From the NCBI RefSeq assembly GCF_008195825.1, contig NZ_CP043329.1, positions 2,604,001-2,668,000 of the forward strand: DNA of 64,000 bases, given 5' to 3'. Below the pieces are notes generated by a model, which was not told the origin of the DNA, did no database searches, and was given only the letters and a program-made list of their open reading frames with translations. Positions 1 to 10,013 of this stretch are shown here, piece by piece. The translations under genes were made by a program, and so were the position numbers. The number at the start of each line of letters is the position of its first letter. Within the stretch, counting starts at the first letter, position 1. The DNA is from Pedobacter aquae (lineage in GTDB: Bacteria; Bacteroidota; Bacteroidia; Sphingobacteriales; Sphingobacteriaceae).

Positions 1-3000
1 CCGTCTGGTAAAGGTGTAGAAGCAGAGTTTTCTATCCCTAAAGCATCTTGTGATTGTTGAGAGGTTTTAGAGTTACCTTCTGTACCATTAAAGTTTTCGT
101 ACCTTTTTAAGATACCTGCATTAGCTTGGTCTAAAGCCGGACCACGGTAATACATATAATCATCTGAAGATGGATCTGCATTGTAAAAACTAGCTGCTTG
201 CGAGTTTAGTTGCGCTGTAATCTGGTTAATTTGTGTTTGAAATTTAGCCTGTTCTGCAACATTATTTAATCCATCTATACCGATATCTTGTATTTGGCGA
301 GCATTAGGATCATTATCAAAGGCTTGTATAACGGGTTGTAATTTGGGTACTCTTCCCCAAACTGTTTCGTCGGTTTTTGTTGGGTCATTATCTGGTGCAA
401 TACCGTTTTCTAAGCTTCTACGCCCATCTTTTAAAATATCTTCTGAGATGTTTCCAATATTTAAATACAAATCTCCACCTTGAGAACCTGGCTTATAAAT
501 AAAGGGGTCTAAAACCCAAAACTCTATAAATTCTATATTTAGGGCTTCAAAATCATTGGTTTCTACTCTCCTAAACATCCCGCCCCAGCGTTGTCTCGGG
601 TTAGTTAATGTTCCATCAGGATTTAAACCTGTTGCTGTAAAATTGTAGGGACCACGTAGTGAAGGATAGTAAGCAACGTTAAAAGTTGGCAAAGTAAGTA
701 AAGTACCTGTGGCCACTTGCCTGAATGGGAAAACTTCGGTTTCTAAAACTTCTCTAACATAGTGGTTAGATAACTCGGTACGGTTACCCGCTATGTTTGG
801 GGGCGTTAAATTACTTCTGTTGTAAAAAATAGGGTCTATGGTGAAATAAGAAAGTTTTGCTCTATTAAACCCGTAAGATAAATCATTAGTTAATTGAGAT
901 TCTGGGAAGCGTTGCGGTGTACCGGATATTTGCCAATTTACCGGACTTTTTAAGTCTATGATAGATCTGCTTCCTTCAAAATCATCTATATAACTTGCGC
1001 CGCCTTCGCTACCAGCAAAATCTAAAGCTTTTGGATGCCCGGGGTCAAATTTTGCAAACTCGCCACTAAAAGTAAAACTAGACTCTTCTTTGGTTGATAA
1101 AAATGGAATTCTATCTACCAGTTTTGTTAAAAATCTGCTAGATGTATTGTAATTAACATCAAAACCATACATGGTATTAGAGATAGATTCTTCGCCAAAA
1201 TTAACTTTTTGTGTTAAAGGCGTTTCCTTCAAATTCATGATGGTAGCCCCGAGGTTTAGTTTTTCGTTGGCTTTATAATCAAACCGGGTTCCAAATAAAG
1301 AGCGTTGTTGAATACCAAATAATTCGTTACTTTCTAATTTTATTTTGATGGGTTGCCCCGAGTTTAATAAAGCCTGATTAAGAATTCTTACCCTTCCAAT
1401 ATTATAATCAACCGTATAATCTGCCCCTTCTGTTAAGCGTAAAGTTCCGGCCGTTACCGTAACCGAGCCTTCTGGCACATTGATGGCATTTAACTGAAAT
1501 TCTGAACTTACTTGAGATTGATAAGTTCCTTTAATGATATACCTGTTTAAAGCTGGGAAAAACTGTTGTGCTAATGCTTTGGTAGAATCGTAAAGAGGTT
1601 GGTAAACATATTTACTAATTAGCGCTTGCTCTGTTGTTTCATCAAACTGAGCTCTTAAATCTTTACCAAAAGGCTCTATCACAGGGAATATTATTTTTCC
1701 GTTTAGGGGATCTATGGTTTGACCTTCTAGAAAATCAAAGAAACCATCTGGCTGTCTGGCATTTTGTTGATTTAACCTATCAACACCCGTAACTTGTAAC
1801 CACAACTTGCTAGCTAAAGGCCGATTATTATCATCTAGTTTAGCCCCTTCTGTTATTAAGGGCTTTTCTATACCGCTTTCATCCAAACGGAAAATATTCA
1901 ACCTAAAATCGTTTCTACTGATTTGGTAAGCACCCAAAGCATAGATATTTTTCATCATTAAATCCCAAATGGGCAAATTGGTTTTAATGGTTTCGTTCTT
2001 TAAAAGCTTGGCATAAAGTACTTCAGGATTCTCTGGTGCCACCGGTCTATCTGTAGAAAACTCGCCCACCTGAAATTCTTCGCCATTTACGGTATAACGA
2101 TAAGCTACGGCTAAAACTTCATCAGCGTTAAGCGCATTATTTAAAGAAATATAACCCAAAAGTGGGTTTAAAGTAAACTCTCTTTCGGTAAGTTTTCTAG
2201 CATAAGTTAATTTATTGTAATTATCTGTACGACCAGAGCCTTGAAAAAAAGCGTCAATATCATTAGCGTTGGTTAACCTCGCATTAGCCGGAATTCTTTG
2301 CAATAAATTGTTTGATTGCGGCTGCGGGAAGTTCTGATCTGTAAAAGCTGATGGAAACCTATTACCGCCGCCAGTAAATTGGGTGGTGTTGTAAGGTGTA
2401 TTTTCTCCTAAATCTAGAAATGCTAATATATCTCTAGAATCTGTAGTGCTGTTGCTTCTGTTTGTTATCCAAACTTCTACACGGGTAATATTGATGCTTG
2501 AAGTTATCACAGGAAGCCTAGCCATGGCGTTGTTAAAATTATCTCTAAAATATTGCGCTAAGAAATAGTGCTTATTGGCTTCGTAATTATCTGAAGATAT
2601 CCGAAACTCGTTTTGTTGAGAACCATTAGTAATGGTGATTTCCTTGGCCTGAGATTTTTGTTGAGAGTATAAGCTGGTTACACCTAAGCGCCCAAATTGT
2701 AGCTGTGTTTTTACCCCAAATAAGGCTTGGCTACCCGATATTAAGGTTGTATTTAGCGGAAAATTAACCATACCAGCCTCAAGCTTTTGTATGATTTCGT
2801 CTTTCTTGCCTGTATATTCTAGTTTAAGCTGATTTTCAAAATCAAATTGAGCTTCGGTATTATAATTGGTGGTTATTTTTAACTTTTCACCAATATTACC
2901 AATCAAATTCATTTGAATTCTTTGGTCGAAATCAAAATTTCCTTGTTTTCTCTGTCTTTCGTTAAATAAAGGATTTTCATTTTTATTAATTCTTCCAGAG

Positions 3001-3479
3001 AAAGTTAAATCAGCCGTACCGCGTGGTTGAATATTGATGGTATTACCTCCAAATATTCTTTCAAAAGATTTACTTTTTACAGTTACAGATGGCATGAAGC
3101 CATTACTTTCATCGGGGATACCTGTAACAACCAAATTGTTCCAGTATTGTTGCTGTATTCTTTGCTGTTCTAGTTTCTGATACTCGCTAAAAGATAAAAA
3201 TTGTGGCGCTTTATAGTCTCTATCGCCTATTTTTTCTTTAATGATATATTTTTTGGTAAGCGGGTCATACACTACAGTACGTTTAATATTTTCCGGATTT
3301 TTGAGAAAAATCCCCCCACCCCCACCAAAAACAGGCGTAGTACGCGTGTCTTTAACCGGATATTTAATCTTCAAAGAATCATTACTAGTGTTATTTTGTG
3401 CTACAGCAGTACTAGCAATGAATAAATAAGCAACAATAATTAATAACCTGTTTAACAAACAGGAAAAATTAATTTTCAA
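1..3479 (-). CDS. sprA: SprA, type IX secretion outer-membrane translocon (N-terminal ~1160 residues; runs off the window)
   Basis: Giant outer-membrane beta-barrel that forms the type IX secretion translocon and is needed for gliding and surface protein export in Bacteroidota. The frame is open from 3479 to base 1 without a stop and reads as SprA: a signal-like N-terminus ending in TAVAQ, then a glycine stretch GGGGGIF followed by LKNPENIK, and many barrel-like alternating segments. Family members are about 2,400 residues, so roughly half is present. No ATG is available: the frame is closed by a TAA just upstream, and the best start is TTG at 3477-3479, giving MKINFSCLLN. It lies 25 bp downstream of ruvA in the same direction, a common Bacteroidota arrangement. 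Identity is firm; the start is less so. Confidence 0.92.
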   Translation of the reverse strand, partial: MKINFSCLLNRLLIIVAYLFIASTAVAQNNTSNDSLKIKYPVKDTRTTPVFGGGGGIFLKNPENIKRTVVYDPLTKKYIIKEKIGDRDYKAPQFLSFSEYQKLEQQRIQQQYWNNLVVTGIPDESNGFMPSVTVKSKSFERIFGGNTINIQPRGTADLTFSGRINKNENPLFNERQRKQGNFDFDQRIQMNLIGNIGEKLKITTNYNTEAQFDFENQLKLEYTGKKDEIIQKLEAGMVNFPLNTTLISGSQALFGVKTQLQFGRLGVTSLYSQQKSQAKEITITNGSQQNEFRISSDNYEANKHYFLAQYFRDNFNNAMARLPVITSSINITRVEVWITNRSNSTTDSRDILAFLDLGENTPYNTTQFTGGGNRFPSAFTDQNFPQPQSNNLLQRIPANARLTNANDIDAFFQGSGRTDNYNKLTYARKLTEREFTLNPLLGYISLNNALNADEVLAVAYRYTVNGEEFQVGEFSTDRPVAPENPEVLYAKLLKNETIKTNLPIWDLMMKNIYALGAYQISRNDFRLNIFRLDESGIEKPLITEGAKLDDNNRPLASKLWLQVTGVDRLNQQNARQPDGFFDFLEGQTIDPLNGKIIFPVIEPFGKDLRAQFDETTEQALISKYVYQPLYDSTKALAQQFFPALNRYIIKGTYQSQVSSEFQLNAINVPEGSVTVTAGTLRLTEGADYTVDYNIGRVRILNQALLNSGQPIKIKLESNELFGIQQRSLFGTRFDYKANEKLNLGATIMNLKETPLTQKVNFGEESISNTMYGFDVNYNTSSRFLTKLVDRIPFLSTKEESSFTFSGEFAKFDPGHPKALDFAGSEGGASYIDDFEGSRSIIDLKSPVNWQISGTPQRFPESQLTNDLSYGFNRAKLSYFTIDPIFYNRSNLTPPNIAGNRTELSNHYVREVLETEVFPFRQVATGTLLTLPTFNVAYYPSLRGPYNFTATGLNPDGTLTNPRQRWGGMFRRVETNDFEALNIEFIEFWVLDPFIYKPGSQGGDLYLNIGNISEDILKDGRRSLENGIAPDNDPTKTDETVWGRVPKLQPVIQAFDNDPNARQIQDIGIDGLNNVAEQAKFQTQINQITAQLNSQAASFYNADPSSDDYMYYRGPALDQANAGILKRYENFNGTEGNSKTSQQSQDALGIENSASTPLPD

Positions 3480-3504
3480 ACGTATTATGGTTTAGGATTA
3501 GCAA

Positions 3505-4089
3505 TTAAAGGTTTTTTAAAGCAATTTTTATAATCTCCTCTACAGAAAGTGCTTTTTCAGAGTTTTTTAATGCAAAATCTACTGCCTTTTCTGCGCTGTT
3601 TTTAACAAAACCCAACATCACTAAAGCACTTAACGCTTCTTCTTTTGCAGTATTGTTTAACGGTGCAGAAATTAATGTACCAGTACCATCTTTTTTCAGT
3701 TTATCCTGAAGTTCAATGATTAAGCGCTGAGCAGATTTTGGCCCAATACCTTTTATGCGTTTTATTTGATCAACATCTCCTTTGATAATGGCATCTTCTA
3801 TTTCTTGCGGAGAGATGGAAGAAAGCATCATTCTTCCTGTATTTGGCCCAATACCGTTTACCGATATCAAATGCAGGAATAATCTCTTTTCGCCTTCTTC
3901 TATAAACCCATAAAGTGTATGTGCGTCTTCTTTTACATGAAGCCAAACATACATCTTACATCTTTCTTCATCTTTTAATAAAGTGTAGGTATGTAAAGAA
4001 ATGTGGAGTTGGTAACCAACTCCACCAGCTTCAAGAATAACATAAGTAGGACATTTAAATGTTAACCTACCATCAATATAAGCGTACAT
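3505..4089 (-). CDS. ruvA: Holliday junction branch migration protein RuvA
   Basis: DNA-binding subunit of the RuvAB complex that moves Holliday junctions during recombination and repair. At 194 residues it has the normal length. The OB-fold N-terminal domain occupies about residues 1-62; two helix-hairpin-helix motifs follow, each centred on GIGP (79-82 and 114-117); the C-terminal RuvB-contacting domain is about 148-194 (ALSALVMLGF). The order maeB-ruvA-sprA with short gaps suggests co-transcription, although ruvB is not in the window. Confidence 0.96.
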   Translation of the reverse strand: MYAYIDGRLTFKCPTYVILEAGGVGYQLHISLHTYTLLKDEERCKMYVWLHVKEDAHTLYGFIEEGEKRLFLHLISVNGIGPNTGRMMLSSISPQEIEDAIIKGDVDQIKRIKGIGPKSAQRLIIELQDKLKKDGTGTLISAPLNNTAKEEALSALVMLGFVKNSAEKAVDFALKNSEKALSVEEIIKIALKNL

Positions 4090-4117
4090 GAATACTTAAT
4101 TTATTGCTCATGAAATA

Positions 4118-6406
4118 TTATTTTTTCTTAGAAACCTTTATGGCAGCTTTATCCTGTGCATCAACAACGGCTATAGTTACCATATTTACTATTTCTCTTA
4201 CTGAACTACCCAATTGTAATACATGAACTGGCTTATTCATGCCTAACAATATTGGGCCTACGGCTTCTGCACCGCCTAATTCTTGTAAAAGTTTATAAGC
4301 AATATTTCCGGATTCTAAGTTAGGAAAAACCAACGTATTTGCCGGCCCATCTTTAAGTTTAGAGAAAGAAAAATTATCTTTCATCAACTCAGGGTTTAAA
4401 GCAAAGTTAGCCTGCACCTCTCCGTCTACAACAATATCTGGAAATTGGTTGTGTAAAATCCTGACTGCTTCTCTTGTTTTTTGAGAAACTTCACCATCAT
4501 TAGATCCATAATTAGAGTAGGATAATAAAGCTATTCGTGGTGATATATTGAATTGTTGAACAGACCTGTTTACCAATAAAGTTATATCTACCAGTTCTTG
4601 TGCAGTAGGAGCTAAATTGATAGTGGTATCGGCAAAGAAAACTGGACCTCTTTTGGTCAACATCATGTACATACCAGCTACTTTATTAACTCCAGACTCT
4701 GTACCAATAATTTGTAAAGCTGGTTTTACGGTGGTTCCATAATCTCTGGTTAAACCAGAAATTAAAGCATCGGCATTACCAAACTCTACCATAGATGCGC
4801 CAAAGTAATTTCTGTCTCTCATCAATTTTCTGGCTTGATAAAGCGTTATCCCTCTTCTTTGGCGCTTACTGTATAAGAACTGGGCAAATTTCTCGCTCAA
4901 TTCTATTTCTTCAAGCGGGTCTATTACCTCTACACCCTCTAATTCTAAATCATTATCAGCAATAATTTTATTGATGATGGATTTATTACCAAGTAAAATT
5001 GGGATGGCTATACCATCATCCTTTACAATTTGTGCCGCTTTTAAGATTTTATAATTATCAGCCTCAGCAAAAACTACTCTTTGCGGGTTAGATTTAGCTT
5101 TGTTTGATAACGCTCTAACAATGGCATCATCCATTCCTAAACGCTTTTTCAATTCCTCAGCGTAAGCGTCCCAATCTTTTATGGTTGTACCTGCCACACC
5201 AGATGCTATAGCTGCTTTGGCAACCGCAGGTGCTACTGTGGTAATTAATCTAAAATCTATAGGTTTTGGGATGATATAATCTTTCCCGAATTTAAGATTT
5301 GTAGTGTTATAAGCTAAATTAACAGCCTCAGGAACAGACTCTTTTGCTAATTCAGCAATAGCTTTAACAGCTGCAATCTTCATCTCTTCATTAATGCTTC
5401 TAGCTCTTACATCTAAAGCACCTCTAAAAATATAAGGGAAACCCAAAACGTTATTTACTTGGTTAGGATAATCAGAACGGCCGGTGGCCATGATGATATC
5501 TTTGCGGGTTTTTACTGCAAGTTCATAAGCAATCTCAGGATTTGGATTAGCCATAGCAAAAACAATAGGATTAGGCGCCATTGTTTTCAGAACCTCAGCA
5601 CTTAAAATATCAGCAGAAGATAAGCCAATAAATACATCTGCATTTTTTACAGCATCTGCCAGGGTAGCAATATCTCTTTTGGTTGCAAATTCTGCTTTTG
5701 TGCCATCTAAATCTGGTCTATCTGCTCTAATAACACCAGTTCTATCTAGCATTACAATGTTTTCTTTTTGCGCACCTAAAGAAACATACAGTCTGGTACA
5801 AGAAATAGCCGCAGCACCAGCCCCGTTTATAACAATCTTAACATCTTTGATTTTCTTTTTTTGAAGTTCGCAAGCGTTAAGTAAAGCTGCCGCAGAGATG
5901 ATAGCTGTACCATGCTGGTCGTCATGCATCACAGGAATGTTCATTTCCTCTTTTAAGCGACGCTCAATCTCAAAGCATTCTGGTGCTTTAATATCTTCTA
6001 AGTTTATACCTCCAAACGTTGGCTCTAGTGCTTTAACAACATTCACAAATTCATCTACAGTTTTGGTGTTCAGCTCTAAATCAAAAACATCAATATCTGC
6101 AAAGATTTTAAACAAAATACCTTTACCCTCCATTACAGGCTTTCCGGCTTCAGGGCCAATATCGCCTAAACCTAATACTGCTGTACCATTACTTATAACG
6201 GCAACTAAATTGCCTTTGGCAGTATATTTATAAACATCTTCCGGATTAGCCGCTATCTTTAAACAAGGTTCTGCAACACCTGGCGAGTATGCTAATGTTA
6301 AATCTCTTTGTGAATTGGTTGGTTTTGTTGGGACAACTTGAATTTTCCCCGGTCTGCCTTGTGAATGATAATCCAAAGCATCCTGCTTTCTGGTAGTCTT
6401 ACTCAT
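4118..6406 (-). CDS. maeB: NADP-dependent malic enzyme with C-terminal phosphotransacetylase-like domain
   Basis: Oxidative decarboxylation of malate to pyruvate, giving NADPH. The 762 residues match the long bacterial MaeB type. The malic enzyme core begins near residue 40 with the signature YSPGVAEPC and has a Rossmann motif NGAGAAAIS near 194. From about residue 430 a phosphotransacetylase-like domain starts ([19 protein letters not shown]); in this family that domain is regulatory and binds acetyl-CoA rather than acting as Pta. Cytoplasmic. It sits between the MltD-like gene and ruvA. Confidence 0.95.
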   Translation of the reverse strand: MSKTTRKQDALDYHSQGRPGKIQVVPTKPTNSQRDLTLAYSPGVAEPCLKIAANPEDVYKYTAKGNLVAVISNGTAVLGLGDIGPEAGKPVMEGKGILFKIFADIDVFDLELNTKTVDEFVNVVKALEPTFGGINLEDIKAPECFEIERRLKEEMNIPVMHDDQHGTAIISAAALLNACELQKKKIKDVKIVINGAGAAAISCTRLYVSLGAQKENIVMLDRTGVIRADRPDLDGTKAEFATKRDIATLADAVKNADVFIGLSSADILSAEVLKTMAPNPIVFAMANPNPEIAYELAVKTRKDIIMATGRSDYPNQVNNVLGFPYIFRGALDVRARSINEEMKIAAVKAIAELAKESVPEAVNLAYNTTNLKFGKDYIIPKPIDFRLITTVAPAVAKAAIASGVAGTTIKDWDAYAEELKKRLGMDDAIVRALSNKAKSNPQRVVFAEADNYKILKAAQIVKDDGIAIPILLGNKSIINKIIADNDLELEGVEVIDPLEEIELSEKFAQFLYSKRQRRGITLYQARKLMRDRNYFGASMVEFGNADALISGLTRDYGTTVKPALQIIGTESGVNKVAGMYMMLTKRGPVFFADTTINLAPTAQELVDITLLVNRSVQQFNISPRIALLSYSNYGSNDGEVSQKTREAVRILHNQFPDIVVDGEVQANFALNPELMKDNFSFSKLKDGPANTLVFPNLESGNIAYKLLQELGGAEAVGPILLGMNKPVHVLQLGSSVREIVNMVTIAVVDAQDKAAIKVSKKK

Positions 6407-6465
6407 TTCCTCTGTAATAAAAATTCTCTCTAATTGTAAGATTAATTGATTTATATGCTCCCTCT

Positions 6466-7860
6466 TTATAATGCCATAATTTTAAGCACCATCCCTACGG
6501 AAAGGCTCGCATTTTGGAGGTTATTTAATGTTTGTATGCTGCTAACTGTTGCCCCGTTAAATTTCTTTGCAATAGCGGTTAAGGTATCGCCAAGTTTAAC
6601 GGTATAGGTTAAATATTGTGGTTTAGGTTTTTCTTCGTTTACTTTGGTGATGATAATTTTTTGCCCTGGCACAAGGGTGAAACTTTTTAAATTGTTCCAA
6701 ACTTTAAGGTCTTGAGCTTCTAAACGATACTTATTAGCAATACTAGCTAAAGTTTCTCCTTTTGCTACAAGATGATAACCTTGCGACTGTGAGGCTGGCA
6801 TAATAACAGGATTTTCTGCTAATTCTGCAAGAGGTTTATCATTGTTCAAGATATCATATAAAGAAGCATAAGTTTTAAAACTCACTTTAGGGATGATTAA
6901 TCTTTTAGGCTTATCTTCACTTCCGTTGATGATATTTCGCTTATAAGCCGGGTTTAAAATCTGTAAATCTTTCTCCTCCATATCTAAAACCGCAGCTAAG
7001 TCATCAATACCAACAAATTTATTTACATAAATAGAGTCTATATTAATTTTAGCATCAGCGTCAGGTATTTTAATATCCTTATAGGTATGATAATAATTCA
7101 TGAGGTAAGTTACCGCAATAAATTTAGGGACATAATTTTGCGTTTCTACAGGCAAATAAGGTTGAATTTCCCAATAATTTCTTACTCCGCCAGCGCTTTG
7201 TATAGCTCTTTTAACGCAACCTGTACCACAATTATAAGCGGCTAAAGTAAGCAGCCAATCTCCCAACTCTTTATAAGCATCTTTTAAATAATTTGCAGCA
7301 GCATAGCTAGAGCTGATAGGGTCTTTACGCTCATCTAAATAGCTATCTATGGTTAAACCATAACCCTTTCCGGTGATGTAGGTAAATTGCCACAAACCCG
7401 TAGCGCCAGACCGCGATACAGCATGCGGATCTAAAGAAGATTCTATGATAGGTAAAAACTTAAACTCTTCTGGTATTTGTTTTATTTTTAGCGCTTTTTC
7501 AAAAATTGGAAAATAATAGTTCCCTAAACTTAGCATCTTGGAAACCATAAACTTTCTCTGTCCAAGAAAAATATCAATATAAGTTTGTACTTGCTGATTA
7601 TAGTCTAATGGAATTGGCGTTTTTATAGAATCTAGCCGATACTTATATAACAAATTAGCATTATATTTTAACAGCTCTAGTTGTAGAGGTAATTGGGTAG
7701 GTACAAAGCTAGAATCAGTTCTTACCAGATTTCTAATGGTTCTAGATTCTTTGGGGCTTAATAATGTTCTGCTGGTATCGGTTTTAATTAAATTCTGAGA
7801 TTTAACCTGTGCTATTTGCAAAAATAATATACACAGGATAAGACTTTTTATGCTTCTCAT
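6466..7860 (-). CDS. mltD: MltD-like membrane-bound/periplasmic lytic transglycosylase with two LysM domains
   Basis: Cleaves the glycan strands of peptidoglycan. It begins with a signal peptide (hydrophobic stretch about residues 4-20). The soluble lytic transglycosylase domain carries the catalytic glutamate E140 in LPIIESS, followed by GLWQFTY and later AAYNCGTG, the usual motifs. Two C-terminal LysM repeats bind peptidoglycan, one starting near residue 361 (YHLVAKGETL) and one near 416 (YTVKLGDTL). Length (464) and architecture fit MltD. The signal peptide has no obvious lipobox cysteine, so it may be soluble in the periplasm. Confidence 0.9.
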   Translation of the reverse strand: MRSIKSLILCILFLQIAQVKSQNLIKTDTSRTLLSPKESRTIRNLVRTDSSFVPTQLPLQLELLKYNANLLYKYRLDSIKTPIPLDYNQQVQTYIDIFLGQRKFMVSKMLSLGNYYFPIFEKALKIKQIPEEFKFLPIIESSLDPHAVSRSGATGLWQFTYITGKGYGLTIDSYLDERKDPISSSYAAANYLKDAYKELGDWLLTLAAYNCGTGCVKRAIQSAGGVRNYWEIQPYLPVETQNYVPKFIAVTYLMNYYHTYKDIKIPDADAKINIDSIYVNKFVGIDDLAAVLDMEEKDLQILNPAYKRNIINGSEDKPKRLIIPKVSFKTYASLYDILNNDKPLAELAENPVIMPASQSQGYHLVAKGETLASIANKYRLEAQDLKVWNNLKSFTLVPGQKIIITKVNEEKPKPQYLTYTVKLGDTLTAIAKKFNGATVSSIQTLNNLQNASLSVGMVLKIMAL

Positions 7861-7916
7861 TCTTTAAAATTTTCCGGCTACGGCCAATTAATTAAATAGG
7901 GTTAGCCACAAAATAA

Positions 7917-9365
7917 TTATTTTTTGTCTAGTTCAGAATAATATTTTGAAAAAGACAGCAAATCTGCCTCGCCAAAGCGCTTACCAATAATTTGCATGCC
8001 TAAAGGTAAACCATCTTTATTGATGCCTGATGGTAAAGAAATTGCAGGTAGTCCGGCTAAAGACGCTCCTACGGTAAAAATATCTGCTAAGTACATCACT
8101 ACAGGGTCTGTAGGTTGCTCGCCTATATTAAAAGCAGGAGTTGGTGTTGTTGGAGTTAAAATAAAATCGTAATCTTCTAAAATATGTTCGGTTTTTTCTT
8201 TGATAAGCCTGCGTATTTTTTGAGCTCTTGAATAATAAGCATCATAATAACCAGCACTTAAAACAAAAGTGCCTAACATAATTCTTCTTTTCACCTCATC
8301 TCCAAAACCTTCAGACCTAGAGAATTTATAAGTGCTAATTAAATCTGTTGATGAATCACTTCTGTAACCGAAATGTACACCATCATATCTAGCCAAATTA
8401 GAAGAAGCTTCTGCCGTTGTTAAGATGTAATAAGTTGCAACAACATAATCTAAATATTCGAAAGAAACAGGTTCAACAGTATGACCTTGGCTACGTAATA
8501 GTTGAATTTGAGCTTCTATGTTTTGCTTAATCTCTGGATCTAAACCTTCTGAGTGTAAAGTTTCCTCGATATAAGCTATTTTTCTTTTTGATGAATTGCT
8601 TAAAAGGGTAGAGTATGCAGGTACAGGCTCTATGGCAGAAGTACTATCGTAATTGTCTTTTCCGGCAATTACTTCTAACAATAAAGCCGCATCTTCAACA
8701 GAGCGGGTTATAGGCCCTACTTGATCAAAAGATGAAGCATAAGCTACAATACCATATCTTGACACTCTGGCATAAGTAGGTTTTAACCCAACTACACCAC
8801 AAAAAGCTGCTGGCTGTCTAATAGAGCCTCCGGTATCTGAACCTAACGAAGCCAAACATAAATGAGCTTGTACTGCTACGGCAGAACCACCCGATGAACC
8901 ACCAGAAACTTTTGTGGTATCAGCAAAATTCTTAACGGGGCCAAAGTAAGAAGTTTCATTAGAAGCACCCATGGCAAACTCATCGCAATTTAAGCGCCCA
9001 ATAATAATGGCGTCTTCTGCTAAAACACGTTCTACAACCGTTGAAGAATAGATAGCAACATAACCATCTAATATTTTAGATGATGCAGATAAGCGATGTC
9101 CTTTATAAGAGATATTATCTTTTAAACCGATAACCATACCCGCTAACTTGCCTGCTGTACCGTTATCAATCTTTTTTTGTATCTCTTTAGCTTGCGCTAG
9201 CGCTTCTTCTCCAAAAACTTCTAAATAAGCATTTAGATCAGCCAATTGCTGAATGCGGTCTAAATAAAAAGTAACCAAATCTTCCAGCTTTAATACGCCA
9301 GAGCGTATATCAGCCTGTATATCTTCTAATTTAGAATAGTTGTAAGTAGTTTCTGCTAGCATCAT
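7917..9365 (-). CDS. gatA: Asp-tRNA(Asn)/Glu-tRNA(Gln) amidotransferase subunit A
   Basis: Glutaminase/amidase subunit of the GatCAB complex, which converts misacylated Glu-tRNA(Gln) or Asp-tRNA(Asn) to the amide form. The amidase signature is intact: K82 in GLKDN, the cis-serine S157 in GGSSGGSA and the nucleophile S181 in TGGSIRQPA, at the spacing of known GatA proteins. Length 482 is normal. gatB and gatC are not adjacent, as is usual in this phylum. Two consecutive Met codons make the exact start uncertain by one residue. Confidence 0.96.
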   Translation of the reverse strand: MMLAETTYNYSKLEDIQADIRSGVLKLEDLVTFYLDRIQQLADLNAYLEVFGEEALAQAKEIQKKIDNGTAGKLAGMVIGLKDNISYKGHRLSASSKILDGYVAIYSSTVVERVLAEDAIIIGRLNCDEFAMGASNETSYFGPVKNFADTTKVSGGSSGGSAVAVQAHLCLASLGSDTGGSIRQPAAFCGVVGLKPTYARVSRYGIVAYASSFDQVGPITRSVEDAALLLEVIAGKDNYDSTSAIEPVPAYSTLLSNSSKRKIAYIEETLHSEGLDPEIKQNIEAQIQLLRSQGHTVEPVSFEYLDYVVATYYILTTAEASSNLARYDGVHFGYRSDSSTDLISTYKFSRSEGFGDEVKRRIMLGTFVLSAGYYDAYYSRAQKIRRLIKEKTEHILEDYDFILTPTTPTPAFNIGEQPTDPVVMYLADIFTVGASLAGLPAISLPSGINKDGLPLGMQIIGKRFGEADLLSFSKYYSELDKK

Positions 9366-9455
9366 TTAAAACAAAACCCTGGATCTTTTGAGTGTAAGAA
9401 TGGTTCAAAAGATTCAAGGTTACAAGAATCATAAATAATTTGGATATTAAGAAAA

Positions 9456-9617
9456 TTATTGTGGCTTTTCTTCCTTTTTCTCAACTCCGTTTTGTCCGTC
9501 TTTGAATTCTTTAACACCTTTCCCTAAGCCTCTCATCAATTCTGGAATTTTTTTACCTCCAAATAATAGTAACAAGGCTACTATTATAAGTATAATTTCT
9601 GGTGCACCTAGACCCAT
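9456..9617 (-). CDS. tatA: TatA/E-family twin-arginine translocase subunit (53 residues)
   Basis: A small gene, translated directly from the sequence: it starts [10 protein letters not shown] and ends EKKEEKPQ. One N-terminal transmembrane helix, then the conserved FGGKKIPEL hinge and amphipathic helix [13 protein letters not shown], then a short charged tail; this is the TatA/E plan, forming the protein-conducting part of the Tat system. It lies 26 bp downstream of a second, longer tatA gene and is clearly a paralogue of it. At 53 residues it is near the lower length limit of the family. Confidence 0.9.
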   Translation of the reverse strand: MGLGAPEIILIIVALLLLFGGKKIPELMRGLGKGVKEFKDGQNGVEKKEEKPQ

Positions 9618-9643
9618 TTTCTTTATATTTTAATTGTGATTAA

Positions 9644-9946
9644 TTACGGTTTAATTGTTTGTTCTGTTTCTACTGAAGTAACTCCCTCTTCAGGTTGTTG
9701 GGTAGAAGGTCTTTGAGCCGCAGCTTCATCTCTTCTTAACTCTTCTTCAGCAGTTAATGTATTGATATTTCTGTGAATTTCTCTTTTAACGCCATCAGAA
9801 GCATCTTTAAACTCTCTTATTCCTTTTCCTAAACCTCTGGCAAGCTCTGGCAATTTTTTACCTCCAAATAAAAGTAATGCCACAAAAACTATCAACATAA
9901 TTTCTGGAGTACCCAAATTTAAGAATAATAAAACTCCGTAGTACAT
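9644..9946 (-). CDS. tatA: TatA/E-family twin-arginine translocase subunit (100 residues)
   Basis: Second TatA-type subunit. Transmembrane helix about residues 8-26 ([10 protein letters not shown] onward), hinge FGGKKLPEL, amphipathic helix with [11 protein letters not shown], and a longer acidic/polar C-terminal tail rich in E, Q and T. Paralogous to the 53-residue gene just downstream. Tandem TatA paralogues are common in Bacteroidota, where TatC is encoded elsewhere. The first few residues (MYYGVLL) are uncertain because several starts are possible. Confidence 0.92.
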   Translation of the reverse strand: MYYGVLLFLNLGTPEIMLIVFVALLLFGGKKLPELARGLGKGIREFKDASDGVKREIHRNINTLTAEEELRRDEAAAQRPSTQQPEEGVTSVETEQTIKP

Positions 9947-10013
9947 GCTTTATTTTTAATAGTTCAAACGCAAATATAAAAAATTTATTCTTTAACGCCT
10001 TTTCTTAATGATG

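Noticed and set aside
9366-9455. tRNA or small RNA between gatA and tatA
   Set aside because: No cloverleaf or conserved tRNA arms could be found, only a short inverted AATCTTTTGA-type pairing.
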